Source: Histomonas meleagridis (taxonomy: Eukaryota; Parabasalia; Tritrichomonadida; Dientamoebidae). From it: a DNA stretch of 64,000 nt. The number at the start of each line of letters is the position of its first letter. Position 1 is the stretch's first letter. Made by a program: the position numbers and the translations under genes. The notes under the pieces were generated by a model. It was not told the DNA's origin, made no database searches, and saw only the letters and a list, made by a program, of their open reading frames with translations. Of the stretch, positions 10,296 through 21,396 are shown piece after piece. The DNA is taken from NCBI GenBank assembly GCA_020186115.1, contig WSYJ01000014.1, forward strand, positions 372,001-436,000. Direction: 5' to 3'.

Positions 10296-10489
10296 GAAAA
10301 AGTGTCAATAATAATTCCATGAAACCGTTAAAATTATCTTTATAAAAAAATCAATTTTTATAAAATAATTATCATTATTTTAAACATAATTTTAGTCTCA
10401 AAATTTCTTTCATTTAAAGAATATACTTTATTTTAATTTGGAATTAACTTTGTTTTTTGAAGTTAATTTTTTTCTTCATTAAACGGTTT
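10296..10489. promoter_or_regulatory. Divergent promoter between TRAPP-like gene and VPS16
   Basis: Contains AAAAAGTGTC at 10296-10305, AACCGTTA at 10323-10330 and AAACGGTTT at 10481-10489. TCATT/TCATA initiator-like sites occur near 10477 and 10491, ahead of the VPS16 ATG at 10535. It illustrates the box set seen across the window. Confidence 0.4.
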
Positions 10490-10534
10490 CTTCATATAAC
10501 ATTTATATCAAACAAACATTCAGAAAACAACAAA

Positions 10535-12679
10535 ATGTTTGAATCTCTTTTCGACAATTGGATTACAATAGGTGATTATAAACTTGAACTTATTAAACTT
10601 AGTGATTTTGAAGATTCTGATTATTTACGATCTAACAAACATTATTACTTTTATTGTGGAGGACCAATTATTAATTATTCTTCACATGATTCACGATTTT
10701 TAAATTTCCTTTCTAATAGTGGTAAACCCATTTCACATCCTATTCAGTTTAAGAGAGCAGAATTTGCGAATACGATTTTTGGTTTTCCAGATGGTCATTT
10801 ATTTTTTTTATCATATGATGGTAATATCAGTATTACAGATACACAAGGGAATATTCGAACAATAACATTTACTTAAGTACGCCGAATGGTATTGTTCAAC
10901 TAAAACATATAAATGAGAAAATCACGAATATTAGTGCGCCATTCAAAGGTAATTACATTGGCGTTATTTGCGACACCACAGTATACTTTATTTCGAGCGA
11001 TGTCAATGATACGTCAGATCCAATAATTCTTTATAATGTTTCGTCACCATTTGGATGGATACAAAATAATATATTTATGTATTCGAATGAACGCACATTA
11101 CAATTAATTATCCCGAAAACTAATTTTCATATTACATTAAATGTGTTTCAAATTCTTGACATATTCGAAGACATTGAATACGTTCGAATTTACGCGCGCT
11201 CTGGCTGTTATATTCTTCGTCCTGTGCCGACATCGATTATATCATTGACGACAGATCGACTTTCATCGTCAATTAAGAAGTTAACAGATTCATATTCATT
11301 ATATCTCAAGCGGAACATTGAAAGTTATAATTTATTACAAGTGCTTAAAGGGGAATGTTGAAAATTTAGTTCTTTATTATTAGATGCAGCGCGCGATTGT
11401 CTCGACATTGACAACCAAAAATATTTGCTCAGTCTTGCGTGCTACGGCCGCTATTCGTATGAATGTAAGAACGTCAAAGAGTACACAGAAACATTACGAA
11501 ACTTACGATTAATTAACACATTAAATTCTCCTGAATATGGATTTGCGCTTACGCCAGACATAATGATAAATCACATTTCAGACGTATTTTCTAGTGTTAT
11601 GGAATTACATTATTATCAATTAGCTATCGAGTTATGTAAAATATTTCAATTTGATATCACTAATGTTATTGAGCATTGGTCCATTAATATGTTTTCTAAA
11701 TTTGGCGACTCAGCACTTAATACGATACTTTCGCGTTGTTCTAAATATGATACTATTAATTATTATAAAATCGGTGAATCAGCTAAAAAACTTTCACTTA
11801 ATTTTTCGTACCATTTATACTATTGCGCAACGTATTAATTTGCCTAAAGAAAGAATTCAATTTATGTATTCATTTGATAGAGAATCCACGTTAAATATGG
11901 TATTGCACATATTTGATGGCGATTCAATTATTACATATTTGATGCTACTTGATAAACAAGAACGCGAAAGATTCGTTGAAGAATATCCGCAATTTCTTGA
12001 ACAATATTTATCATATAAGAAATATCAAATTGCGGAAGAAATTGCACAAAATCGAACGAACAATCGAAACTTCCAGAAATACAAATTTGCGAAGCCTTAT
12101 TCGGCCGGTTCTTGCAGTCTTCTTTATAGCTGTGACCATTCGCAGTTTGGTAAATCAATTTCATCGCTTGAATATTCGGAGAATTTCTTTGATAAAAAGT
12201 CGACATTTAATAATATATTAACATCGCATAAGAAATTATTACAAATTGCGCGTAAATATAAGATAAACGTTGAACAATTTAAAAATGTTACTCCGCGTGA
12301 GTTACTTATACATTCCATAATGAATAAAGATGAAAAACTCGAAAAAGAAATTGTTAAAAGTTTTGGATTTAGTTCCAAAATTGTAACATATACGAAACTT
12401 GACACATTTGCACGGAATAAAATGTGGAACGAACTCGACGAATTTACGCGTATTCCAAATCCGGAAGTCGGATGGGACATATTTGCGTCGGTTTGTTTGG
12501 AGTACAATGAAATTGATCACGCGCTGAAATTCATTTCATTAATTAAAGATAAAAAGCGTCAAATGGAAGTGTTTGTTCGTCATGGATTGTTTTCACAAGC
12601 AGCAAAAATTGCGCGCGAATTAGGTTTGAATGATTTAGCTAAAGATTATGATAAAAAAGGAAAAGCAGCAACTGTATAA
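10535..12679 (+). CDS. VPS16: VPS16, HOPS/CORVET core subunit (left copy, with ~202-bp deletion and frameshifts)
   Basis: The protein has an N-terminal beta-propeller part, then an alpha-solenoid whose C-terminal half matches Vps16: LDAARDCLDIDNQ, LLSLACYGR, the RLINTLN segment, SFDRESTLNMVL and NPEVGWDIFASVCLEYNEIDHALKFI. Vps16 links the class C core of the HOPS and CORVET tethers that fuse endosomes and lysosomes through Rab7/Rab5. This copy lacks about 202 bp after 10856 (between GNI and NNIYLSTPNG), and has +1 G near 11345, -1 T near 11370 and +1 T near 11806. The right copy is open throughout. The C-terminus is better here (ends KAATV, TAA at 12677). The next gene converges with an 83-bp gap. 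Confidence 0.85.
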
Positions 12680-12762
12680 TAATAATAATAAATTTTTTAT
12701 GGATCAAAACTTTGTTCTATTTAAATAAAAGAAATTATTAAAATTTTATTTTTAATATATTA

Positions 12763-13832
12763 TTAATTACTTAAAAGATTAAAAAAGAATTCGCATTCAA
12801 TTTGTGATTCTTCTTTAAGATCCGTACAATGTACTGCATTCTGAATGTTATTTATCCCATAAAGTGCACGAATTGATTGTGGACGAATTGCTTTCGCAAT
12901 CGAAACATCTCGTGGCCCACATATTTCTCGTAATGAATTAACTGCATCTTCTTTATATAATTCAAGCGCTAAAATTGGACCTGACGCTAAATCTCTCGAA
13001 ATTTCATAATAATTATCAACAACGCCTCGATATATCTCAAAGAATTCGCTCGCTTCTTCAATATTAAATGTCGTCATCATCGCGCCAACAATTTCAAATC
13101 CATTTTTAAGAATTTGTTGAATTATTTTACCTGAAACTCCTGATTTGATTGCATGTGGTTTAATAAGACATAATGTTGTAGTGCCATCAATAAGTGATTT
13201 TATTTGAAGATTTCGTTGATTAAATATAATTTCTATTTCATATGTTGATGATGTTAATGTTTCTGATCCATAACAAATTTCATTCCAAAATTTCCTTTCA
13301 ATAATTTCTTTCCATTTTAAAATAGAATTATTACCAACAATATCAATAGCAATAATAGAATCTTTCGTAATACTATTCAAAAGATTTTCAAATGTTTGTT
13401 CTTTACGATGTTCTTTTAATAATGAAATTCCAATCTCTTTAGAAATAGAACCAAATTGAAGTTGTGATACTGAAAGACTATTAGAATATATAGAATCTAG
13501 AACTTCGCCTAAATATCGTGAATAACCTGATTTGATTATTCCAAGTGTATGTTGCATTTTTTCACTTAAAGATTTTCGTGTAAACTCATCTGAAAAATCA
13601 ATGATTTCATATTGACGTCCATTAATAAGAATTTTACTTCCAATATAAAGGTCACTCATTTTAATATTGTGAATTGGAGTTTTTCGTAAAAACATTCGTC
13701 GATTTTTAACATCATAAATTTCAATTTCTGTTCTTTCTGTATAATATATCAAAAATATAATAAAGAGTAAGACCTGATTGTTCATCAAAATATTGTAACT
13801 TAAAGCTATATTTTTGGGAAATCTGAATACAT
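12763..13832 (-). CDS. NME7: NME7-like nucleoside diphosphate kinase (DM10 plus two NDK domains)
   Basis: About 355 residues, close to animal NME7. The N-terminus is a DM10 domain (FKLQYFDEQSG, IEIYDVKNRRMFLRKT, IGSKILINGRQYEIIDF). The first NDK domain (about 105-225) is degenerate and lacks the active-site histidine motif. The second (about 230-350) has TTLCLIKPHA, RPQSIRALYG and NAVHCTD, the last matching the N-x-x-H catalytic segment. NME7 belongs to axonemal and gamma-tubulin-ring structures in other eukaryotes, which fits a flagellated cell. ATG 13832 is chosen because it opens directly into DM10. This copy has one extra A near 13810 and one extra T near 13752, so the DM10 start is split; the rest is open. 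Confidence 0.85.
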
Positions 13833-14144
13833 TTGAAAAATAATAAAGAAAAGTTAACGTGCATTTTCATATCAAAAGTCATTTTGATGAATGTGATAAA
13901 GAAAATATTTTTTAAACAGTGATAAAGAAAATTACATGTTAACACTTATATCAAAATTAAAAATTAAAACAATTCATAATATTTTACTGACTTTGTGAGC
14001 TTGGTCCAAAATTATGTACGCGTACATGAAGAGGCTTTTAGCTTTTATATGTTAAGAACCTTTGTTGTATTTGATTGAACTTTTCCAATATATTTTGTTT
14101 CTTTATTGGTAAATTCAAATTATTTATCTTTAGTTACATTTAAT
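13833..14144. other. Intergenic region with a 14-bp perfect palindrome
   Basis: Upstream of NME7 and downstream of the mannosyltransferase-like gene. It holds GTTAACG-type sequence close to NME7 and ATGTACGCGTACAT at 14014-14027, a perfect palindrome with two CpGs. No gene is seen. Confidence 0.5.
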
Positions 14145-15353
14145 TCACTTTAAAGAATTAAACATTTCGTCAATGAAAAACGGCACTGCGATATTACTGT
14201 GAATTTGTCCTCGCGCATAAATAGATAAAACAATAAGATAAAATGGCAACGCAATGACTAACATTTTCCGACCTTCTTTCGTTGACAAAATGCAATCAAA
14301 TCCAATTAATATCGAAAATATCGAACAAGGTAATGCGTATCGATAAATATCAATATGCGATAAGCAGCTGATATAAATCAGATATATACTTGAAAGAACT
14401 CCAATTGGAATTGATTTTGTATATGTTATAAGATGTCCTATGAAAATGATCGTAAAAAATATGATAAATGAATGTGAATAAAGTTCGTCGCCATTTCGTT
14501 GGATGTTTAATATTTCATGAAATGGCTTCCCAATAAGACTTTGCGAGCCTTGGTTATAATGAATGTATGCTAATGGGTCATTAAACATATATTTATGCAA
14601 TAAAATTAATGTTATAGGTGCAAGAAAAGTCAAAAACATTCCAATCGCTTTAAAAATACAAAATCGTAACAAATAACAAATTCCGATGCTGGCGCCAATG
14701 GCCATGCCTTCGATTCGTGTGTAACAACACATCCAAATACTAAAGAGCATAAATATATATTGATCCGTCTTATAAAAAATAAATGTTAAAAAGACAAAAA
14801 ACATAAACAATGGTTCACTCGATCCAACTGAATGATAAATAACAAATCGAATTGGTAAAAAAACTGAAAGAATTGTCGTAAGAAGAGGATTACGAACAGT
14901 TTTGGTGACAATTAATAATCTTCGTAAGCCATAAACATATAAAAATGATGAAACAAGAATCGATAAATGAAAACCTAAATAATATTATTTAAACCAAAAA
15001 GTTTCATTGGTAAACAAATTTTTAGAACAAATTGTGATTAACATAGGATATCCTGGTAAATGACATGCAAAATATGATGGATTCATATGATAATACTTTG
15101 TCCAAGGATTTGTTAAAGGAATTTTATAACCAGTCATACTGACATATAAATAATTCGGTCCATCCCAATAACTAAATATATCATAAAATGGTCCTGTAAC
15201 TGCTGTATTTATCAAGATAAAAAGTGTTAATTAAAACATTGTTAAAAAACAAATTAAATCTTCTCTAGTTAGCTTCTAGACACCTTTTTGGAATTTTCTC
15301 TGATGACATTAATGTATTCCATACTGAATGATCTTTTTCTTCTTTTCTTCCAT
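14145..15353 (-). CDS. Multi-pass GT-C-type mannosyltransferase, PIG-V/Gpi18-like (left copy)
   Basis: About 402 residues, mostly hydrophobic with some eight or more membrane spans. A conserved luminal loop after the first span has WDGPNYLYVSMTGY and, further on, HLPGYPMLI. A later RIEGMAIGAS segment lies between spans. This layout recalls PIG-V/Gpi18, which adds the second mannose to GPI from dolichol-phosphate-mannose in the ER, and related bacterial GT-C proteins. Substrate is unproven; trichomonads have a reduced GPI pathway, so another glycolipid is possible. The left copy has frame breaks near 14985-15000 and 15230-15290, but keeps the correct sequence at 14637-14656 where the right copy shows only T. 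The start MEEKKKKDH agrees in both arms. Confidence 0.55.
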
Positions 15354-15641
15354 TTTTAAGGAGGACGTTAAAATAAACGGATTTTTTGATTTTTTATCAG
15401 ATAAGAAAGATTAAATATGATAAGTTTTCTTCATTCTTGCCTTTTCATTTGAATTAATAATAATAAAAATAACATATGATAAATATAGTTTCAACTATTT
15501 TACTGTAACATTTCAATAAAGAAACTTTTGTTTGAAGAAAAAGTTTTTAATCTTTCAACTTTAGATAGAATATTATTTTTTTAAAAAAAAATTTATTGTT
15601 ATTAATAATTTTTTTTTTTAATCATTTTTATTTTTGAAGAT
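15354..15641. promoter_or_regulatory. Divergent intergenic region, mannosyltransferase / tetraspanin-like genes
   Basis: The 288 bp between two divergent starts must hold both promoters. AACG occurs within 20 bp of the mannosyltransferase-like ATG and T/A tracts dominate elsewhere. No further motif is convincing. Confidence 0.3.
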
Positions 15642-16284
15642 ATGAAAACAATATATATCTTTTTTATTGAAGTTTGTATTCTTGCATTTATAGAATTATT
15701 AGGACATTTCATTATATGTACAAATTGGTCTTATATTCTTACACCAACTTGTATCAATGCAGGAGGTATTTTAGCATTGATAAATATAAGTGCGATTTGT
15801 ATTTGTATTTTTTTCTGCTTTAACAATAATTTTAATTGTTATAAATATTATCCATTTCATATTAAAAAAAATATTTAAACAAATGTCTCCTTATAATTAT
15901 TGGTGTATTTTTGGTTTGCTACTCTTGTATGTGTAAGTTTAAATTTTTCATGTATAATTAATCCTAATTCTTTCGGAATTTTTTAGTTTATTTTATGGGA
16001 AAACAAATACAAAAGCAGATCAATATGTTGAACAATTAGAATCTTATAGGAAATCAAGTCAAGAAGCTTTAAAAGATTATAATAATTTTCGAAAAAGATG
16101 GCTTATTCAACAAAATAATTTATTAATATATGATATGTTTACAGTATTGCCATATAATAAACTTCTTACATTTCTCATTCTACAAGTCATAGGTATTATA
16201 TTTTATATTATCATTCTTATGGTCTTTTTTATAAGACAAAATATAGAATGGAGTGATCAAAACAAATGTTCTTATGATTATTAA
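15642..16284 (+). CDS. Tetraspanin-like four-span membrane protein (left copy)
   Basis: A 212-residue protein in the right copy. Hydrophobic spans lie at about residues 4-26, 42-66, 78-100 and 174-198. A loop of about 70 residues sits between spans 3 and 4, and the tail ends SDQNKCSYDY. The spacing fits tetraspanins, membrane organisers known in trichomonads, but a clear CCG motif is missing from the big loop, so a general four-span family is possible. The left copy has three single extra Ts (near 15811, 15907 and 15981). Together they restore the frame, so the C-terminus is intact. It converges with the F-BAR gene across a 92-bp gap. Confidence 0.45.
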
Positions 16285-16376
16285 TATTAAAATTCTTTTT
16301 TATCATAAACTTTAATAAAAATATTTTCTCATTAAATAAATAAATAAATAAAAAGTTACCGAATGTTTCACCGCTT

Positions 16377-17516
16377 TTATTTCTTTTTATCCATAAGTTT
16401 TAGGATTGACATTGGTAAATAACCAACTGTACCTGACGCTGTTTTGCATCTTGCTTTCGTCCCATCGTCGGAGAGCCAACACACGTATTGCCCTTTCTTG
16501 ATACTTAATTCTTCGTTCCCTTCTCCATTATAATCTTCTTCAACATGATAAACTTTCCGTTTATATGTTTTGTTACTCTTTAAGAACGTCGATGGAATTT
16601 TCCCTTTAACTCGACATTTATCACTTTCAATAATTACATTCGATCCTTGAACTTTAATAACTTTAACAATTTCGCCTGCTTCAACTGTTAAATAATCGCT
16701 GTTTGGACTTGAAAATTCGCACATGACTGTCATAAATGTGGAATGTAATTCATTATAAAATACTTTGTTCCATGGTAAATAATCAAAAATATCAAAATTT
16801 AAGACTGGAACATCTGAAAATGTTTCAACAATAGTGGAAACTTTACGCGGAGATAAAACATCGTTATCATGAATGTTCGAGATAAGTGTATCAAGTTTAG
16901 TTCGCGCTTTAGTCGTTAATTCAACGTATGACGACGCAAGATTGTCACATATCTCTGAGAAGTGGTATAAACACGTTTGAACATTACTGAAGAATTCTCG
17001 TTCCCCATTTTCATTTTCGAAGTTTGTCAAGTTCGCCTTGGCGCGTCGGATCTTTCATAGCTATGTCGCCTGCCTTTTCGATTTGTTCACAATGATTAAC
17101 ATAATTTTTATATTCTTCTTTATATAAACAAACTGATTCAGACAACTTTTTCTTCGCAGAAAGATAGCGCGCTTCAAATTCTTGAACTCCCTTTACTATA
17201 CTTGTTACGAAGTTTAGTAAATGGCGCTAGAATTTCGTTTTGAAGATGTGTGAAAAAAACTTGGTTAGGATCATAATTAGCTATAAATTCAACAGCCCAA
17301 TCAGTAAATTCTTTCTCAATACTTGGTCGTTCTGTTTCTGATAGTTGAAGTTTAATATCATTTAAAAATAAACTGAAGTCGTCAATAAACGTTATATAAG
17401 ACTGTGAAAATGATGTAAACATCTTTTGAATGATATCACACATCTCCAATCGCCGTTCTGATGAGGATATTAATTTTTTATAAATGCCATTAATTGCTTT
17501 GTAAACCTGTGGACAT
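16377..17516 (-). CDS. F-BAR protein with two SH3 domains (left copy, 101-bp deletion)
   Basis: Homologous to the intact 412-residue right copy: an N-terminal F-BAR-like coiled coil (about 1-280), then two SH3 domains. This copy lacks 101 net bases at about 17017-17022, removing part of the coiled coil between the Leu-Asp-Lys-Leu-Arg and Tyr-Glu-Asn-Gly-Glu segments; short ATGAA repeats flank the missing piece on the right arm. There is also one extra C near 17503 and a frame break near 17200. The family bends membranes and recruits actin regulators through SH3. AAACGGTTT lies about 35 bp upstream of ATG 17516, with an initiator-like TCATA next to it. Confidence 0.75.
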
Positions 17517-18214
17517 GATAATACGAAGACGTTTATCTGCAAACTATGATAAACGGTTTTATAAAATTTTTAAATTTAATTTTCAATTAAAAATTATTTA
17601 ACCCTGAGGCACTTTTTATCACGTTTTTTAATAAGTTTACATCGCGTCATTTCAATAAAAAAAGATTTTCATTTTTTATATGAGGCAAAAAATAAAGATT
17701 GAAAATATTCCATAAAAATACTTTTAATAATACAAAAATTAAATAATCTGGAAGGAATAAAAATTTATCATTTAGAAAAAAAAAATTAATAAAGTCTTAA
17801 TTTTATTTAACATGCAACCTGATTTTTAGAAATGATATTTAATGTGTTTTCTCTTTTATTATATCATTACAATTATATCTTTTTGTAAAGAAAGTGGCAT
17901 CTTTAAAGTCTTTTTTCTGTTTCATCTTGATATTTTAATAGTTTTATCCTTAAAATATAATATTTAATTAACAAGATTTCTTATTTTATTTATATGTATA
18001 TAAAACTTAATTAATATTAAATTATTTTGAAATCACCAATAATTTAGAAAATTTATTTCCAAAGATTTTATAAGTTAAAAAGTTATATTTGGTATATTTA
18101 ACTTTAATACTAACTTTTAAAAAAGAAATTTAATTCCATATTGAAGTATTCGAAAAATGTTTATGAGCGCACGTTTATTAATATTATCTTTATTTCCATA
18201 AATCATTTTTTGGT
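17517..18214. other. 698-bp divergent intergenic region
   Basis: Between the F-BAR and karyopherin genes, which diverge. Near the F-BAR side are AAACGGTTT (17551-17559) and an AAAAAGTGCC box, read on minus, near 17603-17613. The rest is very AT-rich with no gene, tRNA or repeat that I can support. A TCATTTTTT initiator-like site lies just before the apparent karyopherin start. Confidence 0.4.
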
Positions 18215-20608
18215 TTGATTTCTTTTTCGATTGATGCTGTTAAGTCAGCAATTCAATCATTTGTTACAAACCCATCAGAAGAAATTCGATCTAATGCAGA
18301 ACAATATATTACATTTTGGATGAATTCACCAGAAAGTTTTCCAATTTCGATTGGATTACTTCAAACAGAGACACAAATTCCATATATATTTTTTGGGTGT
18401 TATTGTATTCAACATTTAATTGAAAAACATTTGGATTTTTTTGAACAAGAAAAAACAGATCTTACTTTTTTTACACTTATGACATTTCTTCAACGAAATC
18501 AACAAAACATTAATCAATCACATATTATCAAATGTATAACATGTCTTTGTTATTTAATTTTTATAAATTTTAAATATTTTGAAGTTTGTATTCAAGAATT
18601 TCGAGGTGAATTACTTCTTCTTTTTCTTTTATCTTCTTTTTGATTCATATAATGAAGGAGAACAATCTATTTATCGATATAACATTGGATTAGAAGTTCG
18701 AAAGAATCTTAATATTGTTACATAATTTGTATTTATAACACTTTATAATTGTTCTATTTCTAATTTTTTGTTTAAAAACTTTATAAATCATTATTTATAT
18801 TTCAAAACGATTTTAAAATGTTTTATAAATATTTTAATGTTATTAAAGAAATTACTATTTCAATGGAATATAAATATGAAATTTATCAAATAATTTATGA
18901 AATATTAGAAAAATATTCGAATAAATTAGATGATGAAGATAAAAATTATTGTTTTAATATTATTGGACTTTTAATTTATATGATTTTTCATAATGTTAAA
19001 GAAGGGATTAAAGAAGAAGAAACATATCAATTTATAGTTAATTTAATGGAAACATTTTTTGATGAAGTTTCATTTGATTTTTTTTGCAGAAATTTCACAA
19101 ATTCCCTTTTTTAAATGATCTCATGAAACAATTTATAAATGTATTTCAAATTTTAATTCAACTGAATGAACTCTTTTTAAATTTAATAAGTTCATTTTCG
19201 ACATTTCTTTGTAGTTTTCCACAAAAAGACGAATTTAAAGAAATATTTTATTTATTTTTTCAATTTTTAAATCAAATTATAATAATTAACAACGAAATCT
19301 TTCGAAATGAAATTATTAAAGGAATACTTTCAGAACTTCAACGATATTTTCCAAATTTTTATGCAGAATTTATACAAATTTTATTTCAACATCAACAATA
19401 TTTCACGATTTTCTTTTTTATTTCATATACAGAAAGTGAATTTTGGAAATATTTTTCAGAACAATGTAATCAAATATTAATTACAATAAGTAATAAACCA
19501 ATTACATCATTACATTATATTTCACAAATTGGATTTCATTTTTAGACGATATTCCAAAAAATTTATTTTATTAACATTTGAATTTCTTGAACAAATGCCA
19601 AATTTAGTTCTTGAAGTTATTAATAAATATTCGAGTACAGAACCAGAACTTTTAATCCCATTTATACCAATTTTAATTGAATTTTGTAAAAACACGACAA
19701 TTAATTTATTATTACAAATATTTATTATATTATATCGAATAAGTTCATTTGAACCAAATCTTTATCCATTTCTTTATGAAAACATATTAAATATTATTAA
19801 CATTGGGATTAATAATAAACAACAAGAAAATGTATTAAAATTTCTTTATGAATTTATCAAAGAAACACATAATAAAGTTCCTAATGACTTTAAATATAAA
19901 ATGTTTAATTCTATAATTGAAATCTTTCGACCATATTTATTTAATAATGAACAAGAATTTCAAGATAATTTAACTGATTTTTTTATTATTTGTATTTCAT
20001 ATGATTATATTAATGAAATTAAAAATGTTATTGAATGGACAAATGAAATAATAAAAATTTGTATCCCTAAAAATATATTTGTTCTTTGTAGTTATTTTAT
20101 TGATTATTTTCCTATTGAAGGAATTTTAACATTTATTTATTCATTTGATTATCAAAATGATATTATTACTGGATCTAAAATTATAGATTTTGTTCATGAT
20201 TTATATTTAAAATCGAATATATTTTGGAATTATATTCGAATTGATTTTCTTCTTTCATTATTTAATATTCCAAATATTGTTTTAATTAATTCAACATTAT
20301 CAATGTTTAATGATATTTGTAAACAAAAAATTGATAATAATATTTGTATAATAATAATAGAAAATATATTTAAAGGATTAATTACGATATATTATGAAGA
20401 ACAAATCCGTAGATCATCAGCATTAATCATTCAAATGATTGACAATGAAAGTATCACAGTTGGTAACATTATTGAAGTAATAAAAGAAATTATTCAATTA
20501 AATGAAGAAACAATTTCAATAATTTATGATGGATTTATTACATGTGATACTAATACTATTTTTATAATTTTGAAACAAATTAGTGAATACTCAAAAACTA
20601 ATAAATAA
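18215..20608 (+). CDS. Importin-beta/exportin family karyopherin (left copy)
   Basis: About 797 residues of paired amphipathic helices (HEAT-type). The N-terminus fits an importin-beta N-terminal domain (AVKSAIQSFVTNPSEEIRSNAEQYI then LLQTETQIPYIFFGCYCIQHLI), as in importin-13, transportin-3 and exportin relatives. These carry cargo through nuclear pores with Ran-GTP. The frame opens with TTG (18215); no in-frame ATG lies upstream before a stop, and the next in-frame ATG would delete the N-terminal domain. Both arms agree on this. The left copy is scrambled at about 18,640-18,790 by several changes to T and small indels, and shifts near 19085 and 19545. It contains 74 bp (about 19,690-19,763) missing on the right. 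Confidence 0.65.
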
Positions 20609-20727
20609 ATAAATAAATAAAAAATTTTAAAAATTTTAAATTTTATTATCGATGTAAAAAAGTGCTGTTTTTTTCAATGAAATTATTAAGGCACCCTATA
20701 CATATTGAGAAGTTTATTTTTTATTCA

Positions 20728-21336
20728 ATGTCTAATTATGAAGGAGACAACAATAACAATTCTAATAATAATTTAACCAAAAAAATCGTAGTTATTGGAG
20801 ATTCGAATGTAGGTAAGACCAGTATTATTTGTAGATATACCAATGAATTTTTTGATTCTAATTGTACTACAACCATTGGAACGTCTTTTGTTTTAAAATA
20901 TCTTCCAGAATTTGGTGAGAACAAAAGTTTTAAAATCTGGGACACAGCAGGACAAGAAAGATATAGGTCGATTGTACCTATTTATTTTCGAGGTACAGAT
21001 GCAATTATTTTAGTTTTTGATTTAACCAACAAAAAGTATACAGAATCTATAGATCAATGGCTTAAATTTATTAGTGAAAATGTTAACGATAATATTCCTA
21101 TTTTTTTAGTTGGGAATAAGTTTGATTTAGTTAATGAATATTCAACTCTTTCCCTTATAGCAGACACTGTTAAGCGGTATAATCTTCCATATTCACTTAC
21201 ATCAGCGAAAACAGGGCAAGGAATTAATCAACTTTTTCTTGAAATTGGGAAACAATTGTTCGAAATGTTTGAACCGATTAACGAATCGCCACCAGTTCTT
21301 ATAAGTAATGAAGAAAAGAAAGGCAAATGCTGTTGA
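20728..21336 (+). CDS. Rab-family small GTPase (Rab5-like)
   Basis: A 202-residue Rab with every GTPase motif: P-loop GDSNVGKTS (24-32), switch I TTIGTSF (48-54), DTAGQE (72-77), NKFD (130-133) and TSAK (158-161). It ends GKCC, a double-cysteine prenylation site. An Asn-rich head (NNNNSNNN) precedes the domain. The TIGTSF / WDTAGQERYRSI pattern is closest to the Rab5/21/22 group, so early endosome traffic is the likely role, but trichomonad Rabs are numerous. ATG 20728 is chosen as the start next to the poly-Asn head; two upstream in-frame ATGs (20662, 20677) would add residues unlike Rab. An AAAAAGTGC box lies at 20656-20665. Both arms encode the same protein. Confidence 0.9.
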   Translation: MSNYEGDNNNNSNNNLTKKIVVIGDSNVGKTSIICRYTNEFFDSNCTTTIGTSFVLKYLPEFGENKSFKIWDTAGQERYRSIVPIYFRGTDAIILVFDLTNKKYTESIDQWLKFISENVNDNIPIFLVGNKFDLVNEYSTLSLIADTVKRYNLPYSLTSAKTGQGINQLFLEIGKQLFEMFEPINESPPVLISNEEKKGKCC

Positions 21337-21396
21337 AATGTTTGTAATATTTTTTGTAATTAAACATTTTATTTGTGGAATTTTTTTAAGTGAATT

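Noticed and set aside
10457-10534. N-terminal extension of VPS16 upstream of MFESLF
   Set aside because: The added residues are translated promoter (TTTTTTCTTCATTAAACGG and following) with initiator-like sites; MFESLF is the sensible start.
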